Source: Mesodorylaimus sp. YZB2_4 (taxonomy: Eukaryota; Nematoda; Enoplea; Dorylaimida; Dorylaimidae). Taken from it: 64,000 bases of DNA. Made by a program: the position numbers and the translations under genes. The notes beneath the pieces are model-generated. The model did not search any database, was not told the origin of the DNA, and saw only the letters and a program-made list of their open reading frames with translations. The stretch covers positions 83,059 through 147,058 of the forward strand of contig JASANH010000329.1 in assembly GCA_030248295.1 (NCBI GenBank), given 5' to 3'. Of this stretch, positions 45,689-58,000 are shown in pieces (the first letter of the stretch is position 1; each line of letters begins with the position of its first letter).

Positions 45689-47307
45689 ATTTGCCCTTTC
45701 TTATTATTGCATATGCACACAGCGATTGCAGGAAACCGAAAGCTGCAGATGACCGCTTTTCAAAACAAGCTGGCCTTGAATGTTCTTCCACTCCTGAACC
45801 AATGGATTTATATATGACGACAACAATTAAGACAGATTAAATTTCGTCTGCTAGTTGCGTCATCGAAGCTGCTAGAGTTGTGGCAGGTGCGATTTGACCG
45901 ATTGCTTTTACTGTATTCTCTGTGCAAACATCGACTCTCCCGTGAATCGCCCGTGGCGGTGCAGACGTGCGGCAACCTTGCCAGCTATGTGTGGCGCAAC
46001 ATGGATGACGTATTTACTAGGCTAGCCCTGGGGCTCATCTCGAATAATCTCGACACAAATACGAGTCTATTGAGCGACCTAGGGACTAGTAAACATGGCA
46101 TATTATACTTTATCGAGGTCCCCCTCGAGCTTCCCGAAGTATAGACTATCTTGACGGAGTCTCTCTATGAGCCAGCTGGTGCCTATTTTGTCAGTGTAGT
46201 GTGCCTGCAGGGCTCTGCACTCACGATCAGTACCAGCTAGAGCGGGCATACGAGTTGAGTTAATTACGCCCACATAGCAGGGCGATAATGTGCTTGGACC
46301 TAACCGCCCGGTCTGGTGGGGGCTCGGTTGAGGGAGATGTGCCAGCCAGTGGCAGGGTGTGCTCGTGCTCTTTGGCAGCTATTAACCTTATTTGTGTCGG
46401 GGAGACTGGTTAGCCAGCGAGACAGACGGGAGGAACTTTCTGGAACGAAAGGAGCCAACTCTAAATAAAGTAGTTGGCTGGTTCTGCATTAGTTAATGAA
46501 AATGGAAAATATATTTGCCTCAAGACGATATTTTGGTGTATCGCGCTGTCGCGAGGTCATTATTGCACCGCTAACAATAACATGACTCACCTGACGTGAC
46601 TACTTCAACCAGTTCACGCTGCGACCTGCTTTTGCCAGGTTCTAGCTCGCTTGCGACAGAGCTGGTTCAAGTAGACGAAACTTTGCCGCGTAGTTCACGC
46701 CTCTCATTCTCCTGTCTCCAAACACCCACCAAAAAATTTGAACGCTAGATGACTTTTTGCCGCGGCGAAAAGTCTGGCATGACATGATATTTTCTTACTT
46801 TTTCGTCACAGGCATACAGTAGTGGCCGAATCCCGCGTGTTATGGCTCAGAAAGTGCGACAAATCCGGCTCAGGAGTCTACCTCAAGCTGGGTGTGAAAC
46901 TATGTGCGGGCGAGTGTTCGACTCGGTGCCAGAGTACTCGCGAAAGTCCTTACCCTCAAGTTCGGTAACAAAAAACAATTACTTCGCCTCAGTCTCACTT
47001 GTAATAATAATTTTGCCAGATAAATTATGACACTGACTTTGTACAGGATGTGCCAGAACCATATACTGTACACGCCCGCGAGTCAAACTCAAATTGCAGT
47101 ATATGAGTATTGCATAATGGCATGGCAACAACCAGCCTTGGCTGCTTGGCCGCCAATGATCAATGATCAGTCATCAAACTGCAGTCGTCACCTCACTCTT
47201 AAGCCTTATTACTCAACCCACCAATGAGACCAATATTTATCGCATTGTCCCATGGGAGGCCATGACTGCTCCTCGTATTGATGACATGCAATCATCGCAC
47301 TGCACAG

Positions 47308-47580
47308 GCGGCCGCGGTGGTGCAGCGGGTTCGGCAGTCGTCTCTCCGTATTGCTTGGGAGCGAGTGGACTCGTCCCGGGTTCGATCCCCGGTGATAGAC
47401 GTCGGTTTGCACCCTATAAACCCTCACTGACCTTGCGCGCCAGGCCGTTGGTGACTCACCCGGTAGCATATTTCAAATCTGTACCCTGCTAGGCAGACAC
47501 CCGTCAGAGGGGGCGGCAGCGACTGTTTGTGACCACAACGAAGCCGTGTGCGCGGTCGCTATACAAGTCGCGCAGGTCTG
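47308..47580 (+). repeat. family A SINE, near full length
   Basis: The tRNA-like head reads GCGGCCGCGGTGGTGCAGC, with a B box CCCGGGTTCGATCCCCGG (47377-47394). The body runs through CGGTTTGCACCCTATAAACC and CCGGTAGCATATTTCAAATC to a 3' segment (CGGCAGCGACTGTTTGTGAC, GTGTGCGCGGTCGC). The head is repeated at 32085-32222 (minus) and the 3' segment at 48075-48205 (minus). It should be transcribed by RNA polymerase III if active. Confidence 0.8.
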
Positions 47581-48074
47581 TGTGATATGTGCTCGAGTAT
47601 AACCTCGGCTTTTTGAAAAGCTCCGCGATATATGTTTTTCTTGGGCCCAGACTCCTAAGCCTAAGGGTACATTTGACAAGATGTGGAAATGCTGTGTTCT
47701 TCAGTTGTATTACATACTTCGATGATGCAAACGCCTTCTGTAGACGCAAAAAAGTGACTCGGAGGCCTTGTATACTTGCTCATTTACAAAGAAGTCTTGT
47801 TCCAGGGCGAGTCATGAAGCGAGCTCTGTGCTAATGATCCCAGGTATTTGCACACATGAATTGGATACAGACAGTAAATAACTATAAGTAGGTAAAAAAG
47901 GTTTTATCTTTAGTGGTTATCTCATTAACTGACTCCCTTGCTTCTTCTTTCATATCTTATCACTTCCTTTCTCATCCTAGGCCTAGGCTTATTAGTCTGG
48001 TATTTCCTCGATTGCATAGCTATCAAACAAAAAGTTGTTTCTGTCCGTCGTGTTTTCTGAGCGTGCGAGATCCC

Positions 48075-48312
48075 ACACACGGTCAGTGCTCTGCGACCGC
48101 GCACACAGTTTCGTTGCGGTCGCAAACAGTCGCTGCTGCCGCCTTTGACGCGTGTCTGCCTAGCAAGGTACAGATTTGAAATATGCCACCCGGTACCCAA
48201 GAGGTGCTCCGAGTGGACAGAGAGCAGACAGTATCGGCTGTCAGACATCGACAGGGTCCTAGGAAGTTTGTGTCCGGTCCAGGATGCCCTCGCGAGGTGG
48301 TGCTTCCAGTGG
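48075..48312. repeat. SINE A 3' part (minus) abutting repeat B (plus)
   Basis: 48075-48205 is the inverse of 47457-47577. At about 48205 the sequence switches to family B (CAAGAGGTGCTCCGAGTGGA, GACAGTATCGGCTGTCAGAC, CCAGGATGCCCTCGCGAGGT). Confidence 0.7.
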
Positions 48313-48571
48313 AGGGCCCCGCTGCATAAACGTCATGCCAAATCAACTTTTTATGCCGACTTCTTTCATGCCAACTCGTTTGCCCATGCTATGTTTTATG
48401 GATACGCAATTGCGCGGCGCGTCAAGTCTGCATTGCCGATGCCAGTGCGGGCGCATCAAGTCGGCATGAACTACCCGCAGGCCCAATGTTTACGTGGCAG
48501 ATATCAGTCAATGCGTCTAATTGGTCGAAAAGGTAGTTTTGAAGAACGAATGTCCAAAAAAACGTCGCTTA

Positions 48572-49304
48572 ATGAAGGGCATTTCTGCTACAAAGGCCTC
48601 CCCGAAAGGAAAACTTGGTGATAAAATAGAGGCTCCCACTTCGGCGAATGGAAAATTGATTCAGCGTCCAGCATCGAATACTCATAAGCTGATTATCGAC
48701 GTTTGCATGGACGAGTTTGATTTCGATGCCGGTAAGTTTTTGCAAAATGGTGTTGAAGGGTAGTGTTTATCACGACTCTAGTTTATAGTTTTAGTACCAC
48801 TAAGTGGTGTTATATGACTTTGCGAATTCACAGTGAACCTATCACATGCACATGATCTCTCACATGATAAAAGCTAATGCGTGCTGAAATCCGTAGAATG
48901 CGCATGGATAAGAGACAGGAAGAGTTCTGTGCACAGTCTTGGCGGGATTTTGTCAAGATTTCTTGTGTTGGGAAATGCGGGTAACTGTTACCCACATGAT
49001 GAATCTGCACATGATGCATGACGAAGCATGATGAAGACAAGATTGCCCACAGTGGGCAATCTTGTCTTCATCATGCTTTTCCTCCTCTGTTTCAGTGGAG
49101 CCCGGAAAAGAGGACACACACCTACGAAGATCAATGTGGGCCAACGAAATCGGATGCTACCTACAAGATCAGTTCGCTCGATCCGATTCCCGAGGTCAAG
49201 ATTATAGCTTTGTTTTCACAAACATTGTTTCATTTGTCACATTTTTCCAAGAATTTTTCCAGCCACTTATTCATTTGAGCGCGCAATTCGAAAAGTTGTC
49301 ATGA
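48572..49304 (+). CDS. two-exon gene of unknown family, at least 122 aa
   Basis: Exons 48572-48731 and 49096-49304 join in phase 1 (G|TG) over a 364-nt intron and end in TGA. The N-terminal part is basic (MKGISATKASPKGKLGDK), then LIQRPASNTHKLIIDVCMDE, FDFDA. The second exon reads VEPGKEDTHLRRSMWANEIG and CYLQDQFARSDSRGQDYSFV, and ends with a hydrophobic stretch (FTNIVSFVTFFQEFFQPLI). The frame is open upstream to 48521, so the true start may be earlier. A 55-nt palindrome lies in the intron just before the acceptor. No family recognised. Confidence 0.42.
49024..49078. repeat. 55-nt near-perfect palindrome beside a splice acceptor
   Basis: Two 27-nt arms (AGCATGATGAAGACAAGATT, GCCCAC and the exact reverse complement) are separated by one base. 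It ends 17 nt before the CAG acceptor at 49095. Confidence 0.9.
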
Positions 49305-49791
49305 AAATACACACTCGCCAAAGCTCGTTCCAGGTGGCTTGGATTTTTTTCCGGTTTTTTGCCGAGTTTTCGACTTGGCATTCGCCCCTACGATATTAGT
49401 GTCATACGCAGTTACATGATACAGCAATGGGCAAACGAGTTGGCATGAAAAAAGTCGGCATAAAAAGTTGACTTGGTATGACGTTTATGCAATGGGGGCC
49501 AGTGGAGGGAGGCACGCAGAGGGACGCTGGTCCCTGCACCGCCTTGCTAAAAAGTTTGACTGTTGGCCGGCCAGAGGCAAAACGGGCGCCAACACGCCAC
49601 TTTTTTACACGCATCACAGCTCGGAGAATCTGATTCCTGGTGCAAATATTCAGTCTCAAGCCAATGTATAACATCTTACACGACCGCATAAAACATCGAT
49701 GCACTGAGCATGCATAACACCATCAACCCAAAGACAATCATAGGATTTAAAATATTGATAAAGCTTTATATTAAATTATATATTAAAAGCC

Positions 49792-50805
49792 TCAAGCACA
49801 ATCCGCCTGTAGTCCAATCTGCCTGAGGCACCGCGTGTAATGATGATGCAATGCGAACTCATCTGTGCAAAATGAGTCCTCGCCAGCCAGTGCTGGACAC
49901 CAAGTGCAGTTCAAAGGTGCCAGTGCATCATTCAAACATTCTTCGCACGTCTTATGCGATATACAAGTTGGAAGTGCCTTGATTTCGATCACTACTCCAC
50001 TTTGGACCACATCGAATGGGATTTTTGTCAACGGATATTCAAATATTACTCGATGAATCAAATCTCTGTCTGACAAGCCCACTTTGACTGGGTGCGCAAC
50101 TTGGTCAATCTGATCCAATCCAATGGGCACCATTTTATAGACGAACCAAATATTACCATTTTTATGCAACACCAATTGAAACGTGAAATTGCCTTCATTT
50201 TCCTGGCTCTTCAACAAAATACCATTCCATTCGACAATAATCTTCTCCCCAGTATCCACAAATTTCATTTCAGAACCTTGACTCGAGTTTGTGTAGAAAT
50301 TAGCCATTAAAGGGGCGATGTATTGCGACAGTGCCATCCACCCGTGCACTCTTTCTCCAACATAGACAAATCCCCCAGTCGCCATTGTTATATTCTGGGT
50401 ATATCGACCATAAAATGGAAATTTGAAGGACAAATTGCGACTCACTGCTCGGCGATAAGAATTTTGCAGAGAATCAGGTCGAATCGGTGATTGTGCCGGG
50501 GCCAATGCATCCATGTCTTGCCAATACTGATCGAATTTTCCCGATAATCGATCGTGTGCGATGACTGAATAATATTGGCGGGATACTTGGATTCGAGTGG
50601 GTGCCTGGCTGGAGAGTGCGCTGTAGTCTCGATTATCACTGACTGCACTGATTTCCCGTTTTGTGATTGAATGAGCATCCATTTTCAGTGCAACATTGGT
50701 GTCGAATTCCAATTTGACAAAAGCCAGGATGGAAATCAGGGTTACGAAGACAAATACCACATGCGTGATCATGATCAGGGTCCTGAAAACTTGATTTTCC
50801 ACGGC
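49792..50805 (-). CDS. plexin-domain-containing (PLXDC/TEM7-like) protein, 5' end missing
   Basis: One long exon, 337 codons and a stop, begins after a TTTTTCAG acceptor at 50805, so at least one upstream exon is missing. A membrane segment comes first (TLIMITHVVFVFVTLISILA). The nidogen-like extracellular domain typical of PLXDC follows: DYSAL..., FDQYWQDMDALAP, RRAVSRNLSFKFPFYGRYTQ, MATGGFVYVG, QYIAPLMANFYTNSSQG, GNFTFQLVLHKNG, VKVGLSDRD and FEYPL. It ends with a Cys-rich PSI domain (CISHKTCEECLNDALAPLNC, TWC). Known vertebrate members are type I receptors with a C-terminal helix and tail. Here the stop follows the PSI domain, so the only helix is N-terminal. Expected at the cell surface, possibly as a type II protein. 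Confidence 0.85.
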   Translation of the reverse strand, partial: AVENQVFRTLIMITHVVFVFVTLISILAFVKLEFDTNVALKMDAHSITKREISAVSDNRDYSALSSQAPTRIQVSRQYYSVIAHDRLSGKFDQYWQDMDALAPAQSPIRPDSLQNSYRRAVSRNLSFKFPFYGRYTQNITMATGGFVYVGERVHGWMALSQYIAPLMANFYTNSSQGSEMKFVDTGEKIIVEWNGILLKSQENEGNFTFQLVLHKNGNIWFVYKMVPIGLDQIDQVAHPVKVGLSDRDLIHRVIFEYPLTKIPFDVVQSGVVIEIKALPTCISHKTCEECLNDALAPLNCTWCPALAGEDSFCTDEFALHHHYTRCLRQIGLQADCA

Positions 50806-52367
50806 CTGAAAAATTATGTTAGGAAAAAGTCGGTGATAAGGTATTGATTAGGATTCTTGATTTTTAAGAGGTCAGAAATAAGGATGAGTTAAAAATCACT
50901 GACGGGTAGTGCTGAGGAGGTCAATTAATGCTGTAATGAAGGGCAAACCTCCCAAAAGCAGCCGCCTATCACCGTTTTCTTTGTCTCTGACACGACGTGG
51001 TTTCATCTTCCGCAACCACAATTCTCCTGGAAACCCACCTCGCCAACACAAGCACCCTAAAGTGTGAATAGACTTCTCGCACTTCCACAATCACACACAC
51101 CCGAAGTCTTGAGTCTTAACAGCAGACCCCCTCGCCTCACATGCATTGAAAACAACGGCTCTTGTCAGTCTGAAACCACCGTTTTTATCTCTTTGCCGCA
51201 GTGCACCCATATATGTTATTTTTTATTCAAAGAACGCGCAAAGTCCAAGGCATGCTGGCATTTGGATGATGAAACGCGACCTGAAGAAGCAGAAAAACGT
51301 TAGAAGAGAAAGAGGCTTTGGGATCTTCAATCAAGAGTCATACAAAAACTTAGGCCTTTTAAAAGCACAGCTTCAGCTGACTGATCGTGAGTGCACTGGA
51401 ATCAACAGAGCCTTGGAGGACTATTCTTTTAGAGTCACAAACCTGGCCGTGGGCGATACCCACTGCAGCCATCAGGTGTGCTGGCTTCAGTCACTTTATT
51501 TTCTGCGGAAGCCGGTATCAGTCACGGCCAGATCGGATCAGACTGGATCATGCGAAAAATTTTTAATTTTCTGACAAATCAATAACGCATGACCATTTTT
51601 CAAAAGGCCGCTCCCCATGACAAAGACTTTTATTATCATGCAAGCAGGGACAGTCTCAAAGCCTTACCACACTACTTATCATGCAAGCTGATATCTGATA
51701 CAAGCTGTAGGTCTACTGTAAAAGCTGATAAAATAAAGTGAAGCAGATCCAGGCTGCTCATAAATGATTGTAACCATAACTGCAATTAAAACCGATATTT
51801 CCACTACTTTTCCACTCCCCACTAACATTTCTGTCATCTGACCTCAAACTATTTCCAAAGTCTGGGTCATCCATGTTTTCTCTGGCCTCAAATAATAATG
51901 AGAAGCTGTCTTGTAACTCTAATATAAGCAGAAAAAAGGAAGCATCAACTCAGAATTCTGATCTCATTGATTGCACCATACGTGGACTGGTAAAAAAAGT
52001 AAGTACAACTCGCACAACAGTGGGTCGTTTGCCTGCGCTTATTGCTAACACCATCGGCTTAGAATTTCGGATCGGATCGGATCCGATACGGACGCGAGTA
52101 TCAATCCAAGATGTCCTCGTTGCGGGGCTCCAAGTAGAGATAGAGAAGGCAACCTGGCAGGTGACTGGGCTCCGCATGGCTCTGTACTAGACAAGAGCGA
52201 GCATAGAACTCATTCTGACTAACACAACTTGAATCTTGTAGTGTAGTATTCTGCATCAAGTTTAATCGCACATATTCAGTACTATTTGTTACCCGGTTTT
52301 ACAGAAACTTAGTTTATCATACTATTCATAACCGTTCGTACAAAAAATTTCACCTTTTGGCTATTCT
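50806..52367. other. no supported gene
   Basis: The missing first exon(s) of the PLXDC-like gene should lie here on the minus strand; no convincing one was found. A family B-like remnant is at about 52095-52150. The rest shows no signal. Confidence 0.4.
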
Positions 52368-53553
52368 CTAATCATCTTCATCAGAACCAACGAGATAAGG
52401 GCGGAAACGCCACAAAAACCAGAAGAACACAATGGCCACCAAAACGATTTGGACCATCGAATTGCGCAAGTACAAAACCCAAGCGTCCTGACGGAATTGT
52501 TTGCTCAGATCGGACAAATTGGTCGCTTTTTTATCTAAACCTAAACAGGAGAATTTGTGTCGATGTGGCTCTTTAGTGAATGTCACTATCCCACGCCACA
52601 GTCGTATCTATACGGTCCCACACTGCATGTGTGCGAAAGAGTTCGACTCCCAGGTAATGTTTTATTACATTGCCCTTCTCTATCCCCACCCCGCCCTACA
52701 TTGCCCTTAAAAAAAGCGCAGGTATTCGATAAAATACCGCACTTCCTATGACTTCGAGCGAATATGGTAGTGCACTTACTGTCCAACGATTCCCCACGAC
52801 CGATCACATCCTCGATATTCTGCACCAGAATTCGCTGCACGTCCTGCAACTCGGATTGCGCAGCGGCCAACTTGCTGCCAGGGCCCTGCTCGGTCAGTTT
52901 CTTTTTCGCATTTTGCATATAATCGCCTAGAAAAAAACGAAAAACTTAAAAAAGGTACAAAATGTATTTCGCTCTACCGAATTCCACAAAAAAGAAAGGC
53001 GTGGCAGCCGTGCTGACTCGTCCACCGTACTGAGCGATAAATTCGCGAGCGATGTCTTCGAGAAAAGCAAAGGCCACATTCGGCGGGAAATTTTTATCGC
53101 ACAAGCACAAAAAACAGGTTCCTTGTTCGATGAAGCAGCTGCAAAGAAAATTGCGATGCGAACCATACAATAAGAAGAGTTTCCCGAAAAAGTGCGTGCA
53201 TTTTTCATTTTCTGGGTGTCCCTTCTATTTTTTTTGAGCAAACGAGATGAGTAATTTTAGAGCCCCGTCCGCTCGCACTCGGATTTTCAAAAAAAAATCT
53301 CTCACTTACTGGAAGACGTAAGTCCCACTTTCCAAAGACCACTTTTTCGGCGAATCAGGTTGCAGTTTTCGGAAGAGCAGCTGAGCCTGATTGGCGTACT
53401 TGGCTATGCTCTGATCTCGCTGCCAAAGCAAACACAATTTGAATGTCATACCTCACGATCAGACACGAAGATTCAAATACGAACCTGCTCATCACCCGAC
53501 GAAGCCAACGGAAGTCCATCGGCTACGCGTCCAGTCATCGCCAAAAGGACCAT
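52368..53553 (-). CDS. SEC22: SEC22 vesicle-trafficking SNARE, 5 exons, 219 aa
   Basis: Exons 53485-53553, 53310-53419, 52978-53138, 52780-52926, 52368-52540; all phases agree and the stop is TAG. It acts as a v-SNARE between ER and Golgi. The longin domain fills the first 120 residues: MVLLAMTGRVADGLPLASS, AKYANQAQLLFRKLQPDSP, HCFIEQGTCFLCLCDKNFPP, AFAFLEDIAREFIAQYGGRV. The SNARE helix follows (SELQDVQRILVQNIEDVIGR, GESLDSLDKKATNLSDLSKQ), then one tail-anchor helix (SMVQIVLVAIVFFWFLW). Length matches human SEC22B (215). The end (RPYLVGSDEDD) is a short acidic luminal tail longer than in the vertebrate protein. Confidence 0.94.
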
Positions 53554-55045
53554 TTTCGCACTTTCAACTTATAACTCGAAATATTTTTTAAAGAAAATCG
53601 TTAACAATTCAGCGTAGTGAAATAAACCGACCGATCGGCACAGCGGACAACGACACAAGGGCTCCCGGAAGTACTAAACATCTGAAACTTACTTTTACCA
53701 AGTAGGTGGCAGTCTCTGATTGGTCGGTTGGCGAGGCAGTTAGGGTATACTAACTTGTTAGTGTGTGCAACGTAAAGTTGCGGTTTGTGGAAATTTGATA
53801 GGGCAATTGCGATAAGCAGTGAAGCAAAAAGTCGAACTACAGTTTGTGGAGGTTTTACAGAACAGCATTCAAAATTCAATGCAGTATCGCCTTCGATATA
53901 CCCAGAGTTTACCCCCTCCCCTCCTCCCTGGTGAAATTTGCGAGGTCATATTCTACAATTAGGGGTCCACAGGCATCGTGCAGTTCCTACATGATGTTAA
54001 AAACAGGGTGACCAGCACGTCGCTTCACGATGTCACTTCAGCGCCCTACTTAAAGGTGGGTGGCGAACTACAAGCTGTGAAGAATAAAAATCTCCGTTTT
54101 TTTAAATCCAGCGAAAAAATCAAATGACGGATCGTCGACTTTTATAGTCACTAGTCTTAGGCGCTGGTGAAAAGTTTTGATATTTGATTGAGTGACACTG
54201 GTAATTTTGACACTGCCGTTGCACGCAGTTCACTTTTATCTAGCCAACTTGGTTCTGTGTTCATTATGTCAGGTACACCTCGAAAAAGTTATTTTACCAT
54301 CCTTCACCATTTAGGCCACCCTTCGTGTGGTCCAACACCATTTGGCAGATTTGTGGTATGGGGTTAGTGCCAGCCAAGGACTTGGATTATCAAACTCTCG
54401 AGGGGCCTGTGTCGCCGTTTCCCTTCGGCTCATACTGAAACAGTTCAGGAGTTGACTCCAGGGGCTGGCACTTCGTTTGTCTGAGGCTAAGGTCTAGTAC
54501 TGTTGAGACACAGTCGTGAATTGTCGTGCCCTCAAAGGTTGTTCTGGTGTTAACTTCTTCACTGCGCCATCGACAGTGGGCATTATAGGACTGGGTGCAT
54601 GTAATAGGCACAGGCTATTCTCTGGTCTATGGGTGCACTGGTTCAGGGAACCGGTCTGCCTATCCTAAGTCGGGGCTGGCGCGAGACTAAGACCCTAGAT
54701 TGGCTCCGGATTAACTCCGCCCTTTTTCCTGATCGATTTGTCCCGATCGGCCAATCCTCAACCACTATTTGCACCCCCTCGACCGTGAGATCCCTTACAT
54801 TCTTGTTTGTTTCAGTGTCTTGGTCAAGGTTGAACTATTCCAAGTCTGGTTTTCTATTGCAAATTCCTGTTTGTGGGCGCAGTAAAAGCAGTATGCGAGT
54901 TTCAAAGCCTATTTTGAAGCCCAAGACGGATCTCTCATTTATTTACTGTAACACCACACAGTATTAATTTCCACGTGTAAAACTCATTGATCAATCAAAA
55001 AAAGAAAAGAAAACAGCCCTAAATTTATGGAATTTATAACATTGC
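53554..55045. other. intergenic with one family C repeat
   Basis: 54597-54715 is a family C copy in minus orientation. No exon is supported; the rest shows nothing recognisable. Confidence 0.5.
54597..54715 (-). repeat. interspersed repeat family C copy
   Basis: On the minus strand it shares TTCCCTGAACCAGTGCACC, the following ATAG-CCAGAGA block and GCCTATTACA with 33925-34010. It lies close to the 5' side of SEC22. Confidence 0.65.
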
Positions 55046-58000
55046 TTATTCCGAAGCAGCTGGCGCATCCACGCTTTCACCCCCATCACCATCATTTTCA
55101 ATTTTCTGTTCTTGAGCTTCACTGGTAGCTGCATTCGATTCCACTTCAGCTCCGTCCATCGTTGACTCCGATCCGACCCTGATCCTCTCGCCCTCATCCC
55201 CTGTCTCCGTACTTTCCTTGGCCGGATTCTGCAATGCTCGCCAGACAGCCGGAGGCACGTGCGCTTTCTGATGTCCCGGCAGGGCGTTAATATGCGACAC
55301 AAATGAGTCTTTCAACTCTGGCGAAATCTCGAAGGCGTGCTGCAGCTTTGGTGCCGGTAATTGGAACAAAATTTGATAACTTTGCGGTTTCGTTCGTAGA
55401 CAACAACGAATAAAGCCGACCCAAATTTGAGGATAATCCCACACCTAAAAAGTAACAAATAAAGCATTAACAGGCTCGTCAAAAATCCCACCTCTCTTAC
55501 CTGTTTCAGTACTAATCGATGCATCATATTCATGACGAATCCGATCAGAGCTTGCGGATAAGCATTCAGAGCTTTCAATATAGTTCGCATCAACAGGATT
55601 GGCAGTGGCTGCTGTTCAACCAAATGTTGGATAACGCCAGCCATGACTTCCTTGGTGTACACTTTGCGATCGTTCAATAATATGTCGATGGCTACAAACA
55701 AGAAAGGCATGCTCTTATTTAACCACAAGCCGTACGCTTGCTCGGCGCACCAATAGTCCCAAAAATACAGGCTCGAATTTCGTTCGAAGCTCAAGTTTTT
55801 CTGTGCATCGATTGATAATTCAGAGCCCTGAGCCTCTTACCACTCAAACTCCAACTGGATATAGTGATCCTAGAGCTCCCAGTTAATATTCCCAGCTAAT
55901 ATGATCACATTAACTCCCCGGGGTACACTGCCCAGCAGCACCCCATTCCACGCCTTTTGCCCTATGCGTAGCCAGGGCATGCATTGTCTTAATGACCAGC
56001 TATCCCGGCCACCCCTATCCACTCACCTGCAATAATGCTCTTCATCAATTCATCCGTGCTCGACTCCATTTGATGCAACGCGATCATCAATTCAGCCGGA
56101 CTCAACGGCTGCTGCCCAGTTTCTGGACCTGAAAATGACAAGCCTCTTATCCCATGCACTTATCATCAAAAAACCAACATACTTTTCCCATGCAGCAATC
56201 GATTAAAAACTTGTTTCACAACTTCCGGTTTCAGGCGAATCAATTCAGGCATTACGCCCAGGATTTCTTTCTGAAAAATCAAATTGCAATCCCGCTAATC
56301 AAAACACCATTGGCTCACTTACTTTGCTCAAACCAGTCAGCACAGGAATCAAGAATCGAACGTCGGACACCGTCTTCGGATACAGCTCTTGCACACGTCG
56401 AACCAATTCCGGAGTTGGCGGATCTGAAATAAGCAGAGTGCAATGCGCAAGCAACGTTAGCCGCGGCTGCGCGGTGTTCACGCGACAAACATGATTTGAT
56501 TCATGTCGGACCATGCTATCTGGGAGTGACCACAGAAAGATAATCTAAATGGGATGAGGCCCATCAAGGCGGCAGTGCATTTGGTTGCCATGTGCTCATA
56601 CTTCATCCATCGCCAAGCACCACTCGAGGTCCAAGGAACATATACTTTTACAATGATGTTTTACCCCGGCGGGAGTCGAACCTTCCCCTCTCGTGCGCAC
56701 CCAAAGGGTGGGAGTCGAAAGTACGCACCCAGCAACTCAGTCAAAACTCCCGTGGTCTCATACTGGCTGCCTCAACTAGATCATTGGACCAGCTCCTTGA
56801 CCTGAAACCTGCGCAATCAAGGTGATGACATCCCCGCCCATAACAATATCCACTACGCCCACTTACTCCTTTCCGTCAACAGCCGAACGATAAGTGTAAT
56901 CAATGTCTCGGACCCAGGCGGGCATCGTTCCACTAGCAGAAGCAGTTCCGGCGAATGAATTCCAACCGCCTTGATCTGCAACAAACTTCATCCACTCTCG
57001 ATTACAAAATTAGAACTTCGAGTGCACTCACCGGGCCTTCCAACAACTTCAATATGACCCTCTTCACATCGGACGTAGCCGCGACATAAACATCAGCCAA
57101 ATCGTGAATGAGCGAATGGTCGACTGGTAATAAATACAAATACAAGTACAGACTGGCCTTGATCGAATCTTCCTCCCACTTGCCCGGATTCACTGAAAAT
57201 AACAGTCAGTCACCCTCACAGAGCTAGTGAGGCATAGTGAGCAGCAGTTGGTAGCTGCTTCCAATCCCATAATCTCAACTTTAGGGTGCCGTGATACAAG
57301 ATATGACTGACTGTAAGAATCTTAACGATATTGTGAGGATTAACTAGTCCAGTGCGGACTCAACTCTCAAAACTGATCGATTTGGCCCGTATCAGTTGAA
57401 AAATATGAATTTGACTTCATATTTTGGACTGAATATACTGGACCTAACTCACGATCGGAATAGCTCAGTACTGACACAGTGTCCCTCCATCTGCACATCA
57501 TTCCATTCCGCTCTGGGTCTCGGAAGATCAAGCCAGTGAAGCTAGGAAAGTGTTGAGTGACATTCAAGACTACCTCAGCATTAAGCAACCCATATCGCTC
57601 ATCCTGGCCAGGCTCGATCTCAACCTGCTTCTAGAAACCCAGCCATATCCAGCTCTATCCTCTTTCGTCAGGACCCCCTCATCGCATGGCATCACCAGCA
57701 CCACGCACACTGACCCGTAGCATAAAACCAAAAGTCACGTTTACCAGGTCTGCCATACACTTCACCAAATAGATTATTCGGTGGCACTTCTTGCCTCAAA
57801 TTGCTTAAGAAGAACTTCTTGACATACTCCTGCAAAAGAGGCACTCTACTTCAGGTGGCGATTCACCAAGTTTCAGTCACTCACCTTCACATTTTCTCGA
57901 ATGGCTGGATTTGCGTACAGTTCTTTCGCAATTTCCAAGCTATGATGCCTCAATTCCTGTCGCTCATAGCACGTGAAATCCAAGAGAGCGTGCAGAAGTT

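Larger units (their letters stand above)
45689..48571. other. SINE-rich interval, no supported gene
   Basis: 47308-47580 is a nearly full family A SINE. 48075-48205 is an inverted 3' part of the same family, followed at once by a family B copy (48205-48312) and the left arm of an inverted repeat (48315-48397). 45840-47300 has no recognisable exon. Confidence 0.5.
48315..49507. mobile_element. inverted repeat arms flanking a two-exon gene
   Basis: The left arm (48315-48397) and right arm (49428-49507) are reverse complements over about 80 bp. Both contain GCATAAACGTCAT, CAACTTTTTATGCCGACTT and TTTCATGCCAACTCGTTTGC. Each arm abuts family B-like sequence on its outer side. The 1-kb interior carries the gene at 48572-49304. 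This is either a fold-back element that captured a gene or two copies of one repeat inserted in opposite orientation. Confidence 0.6.
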
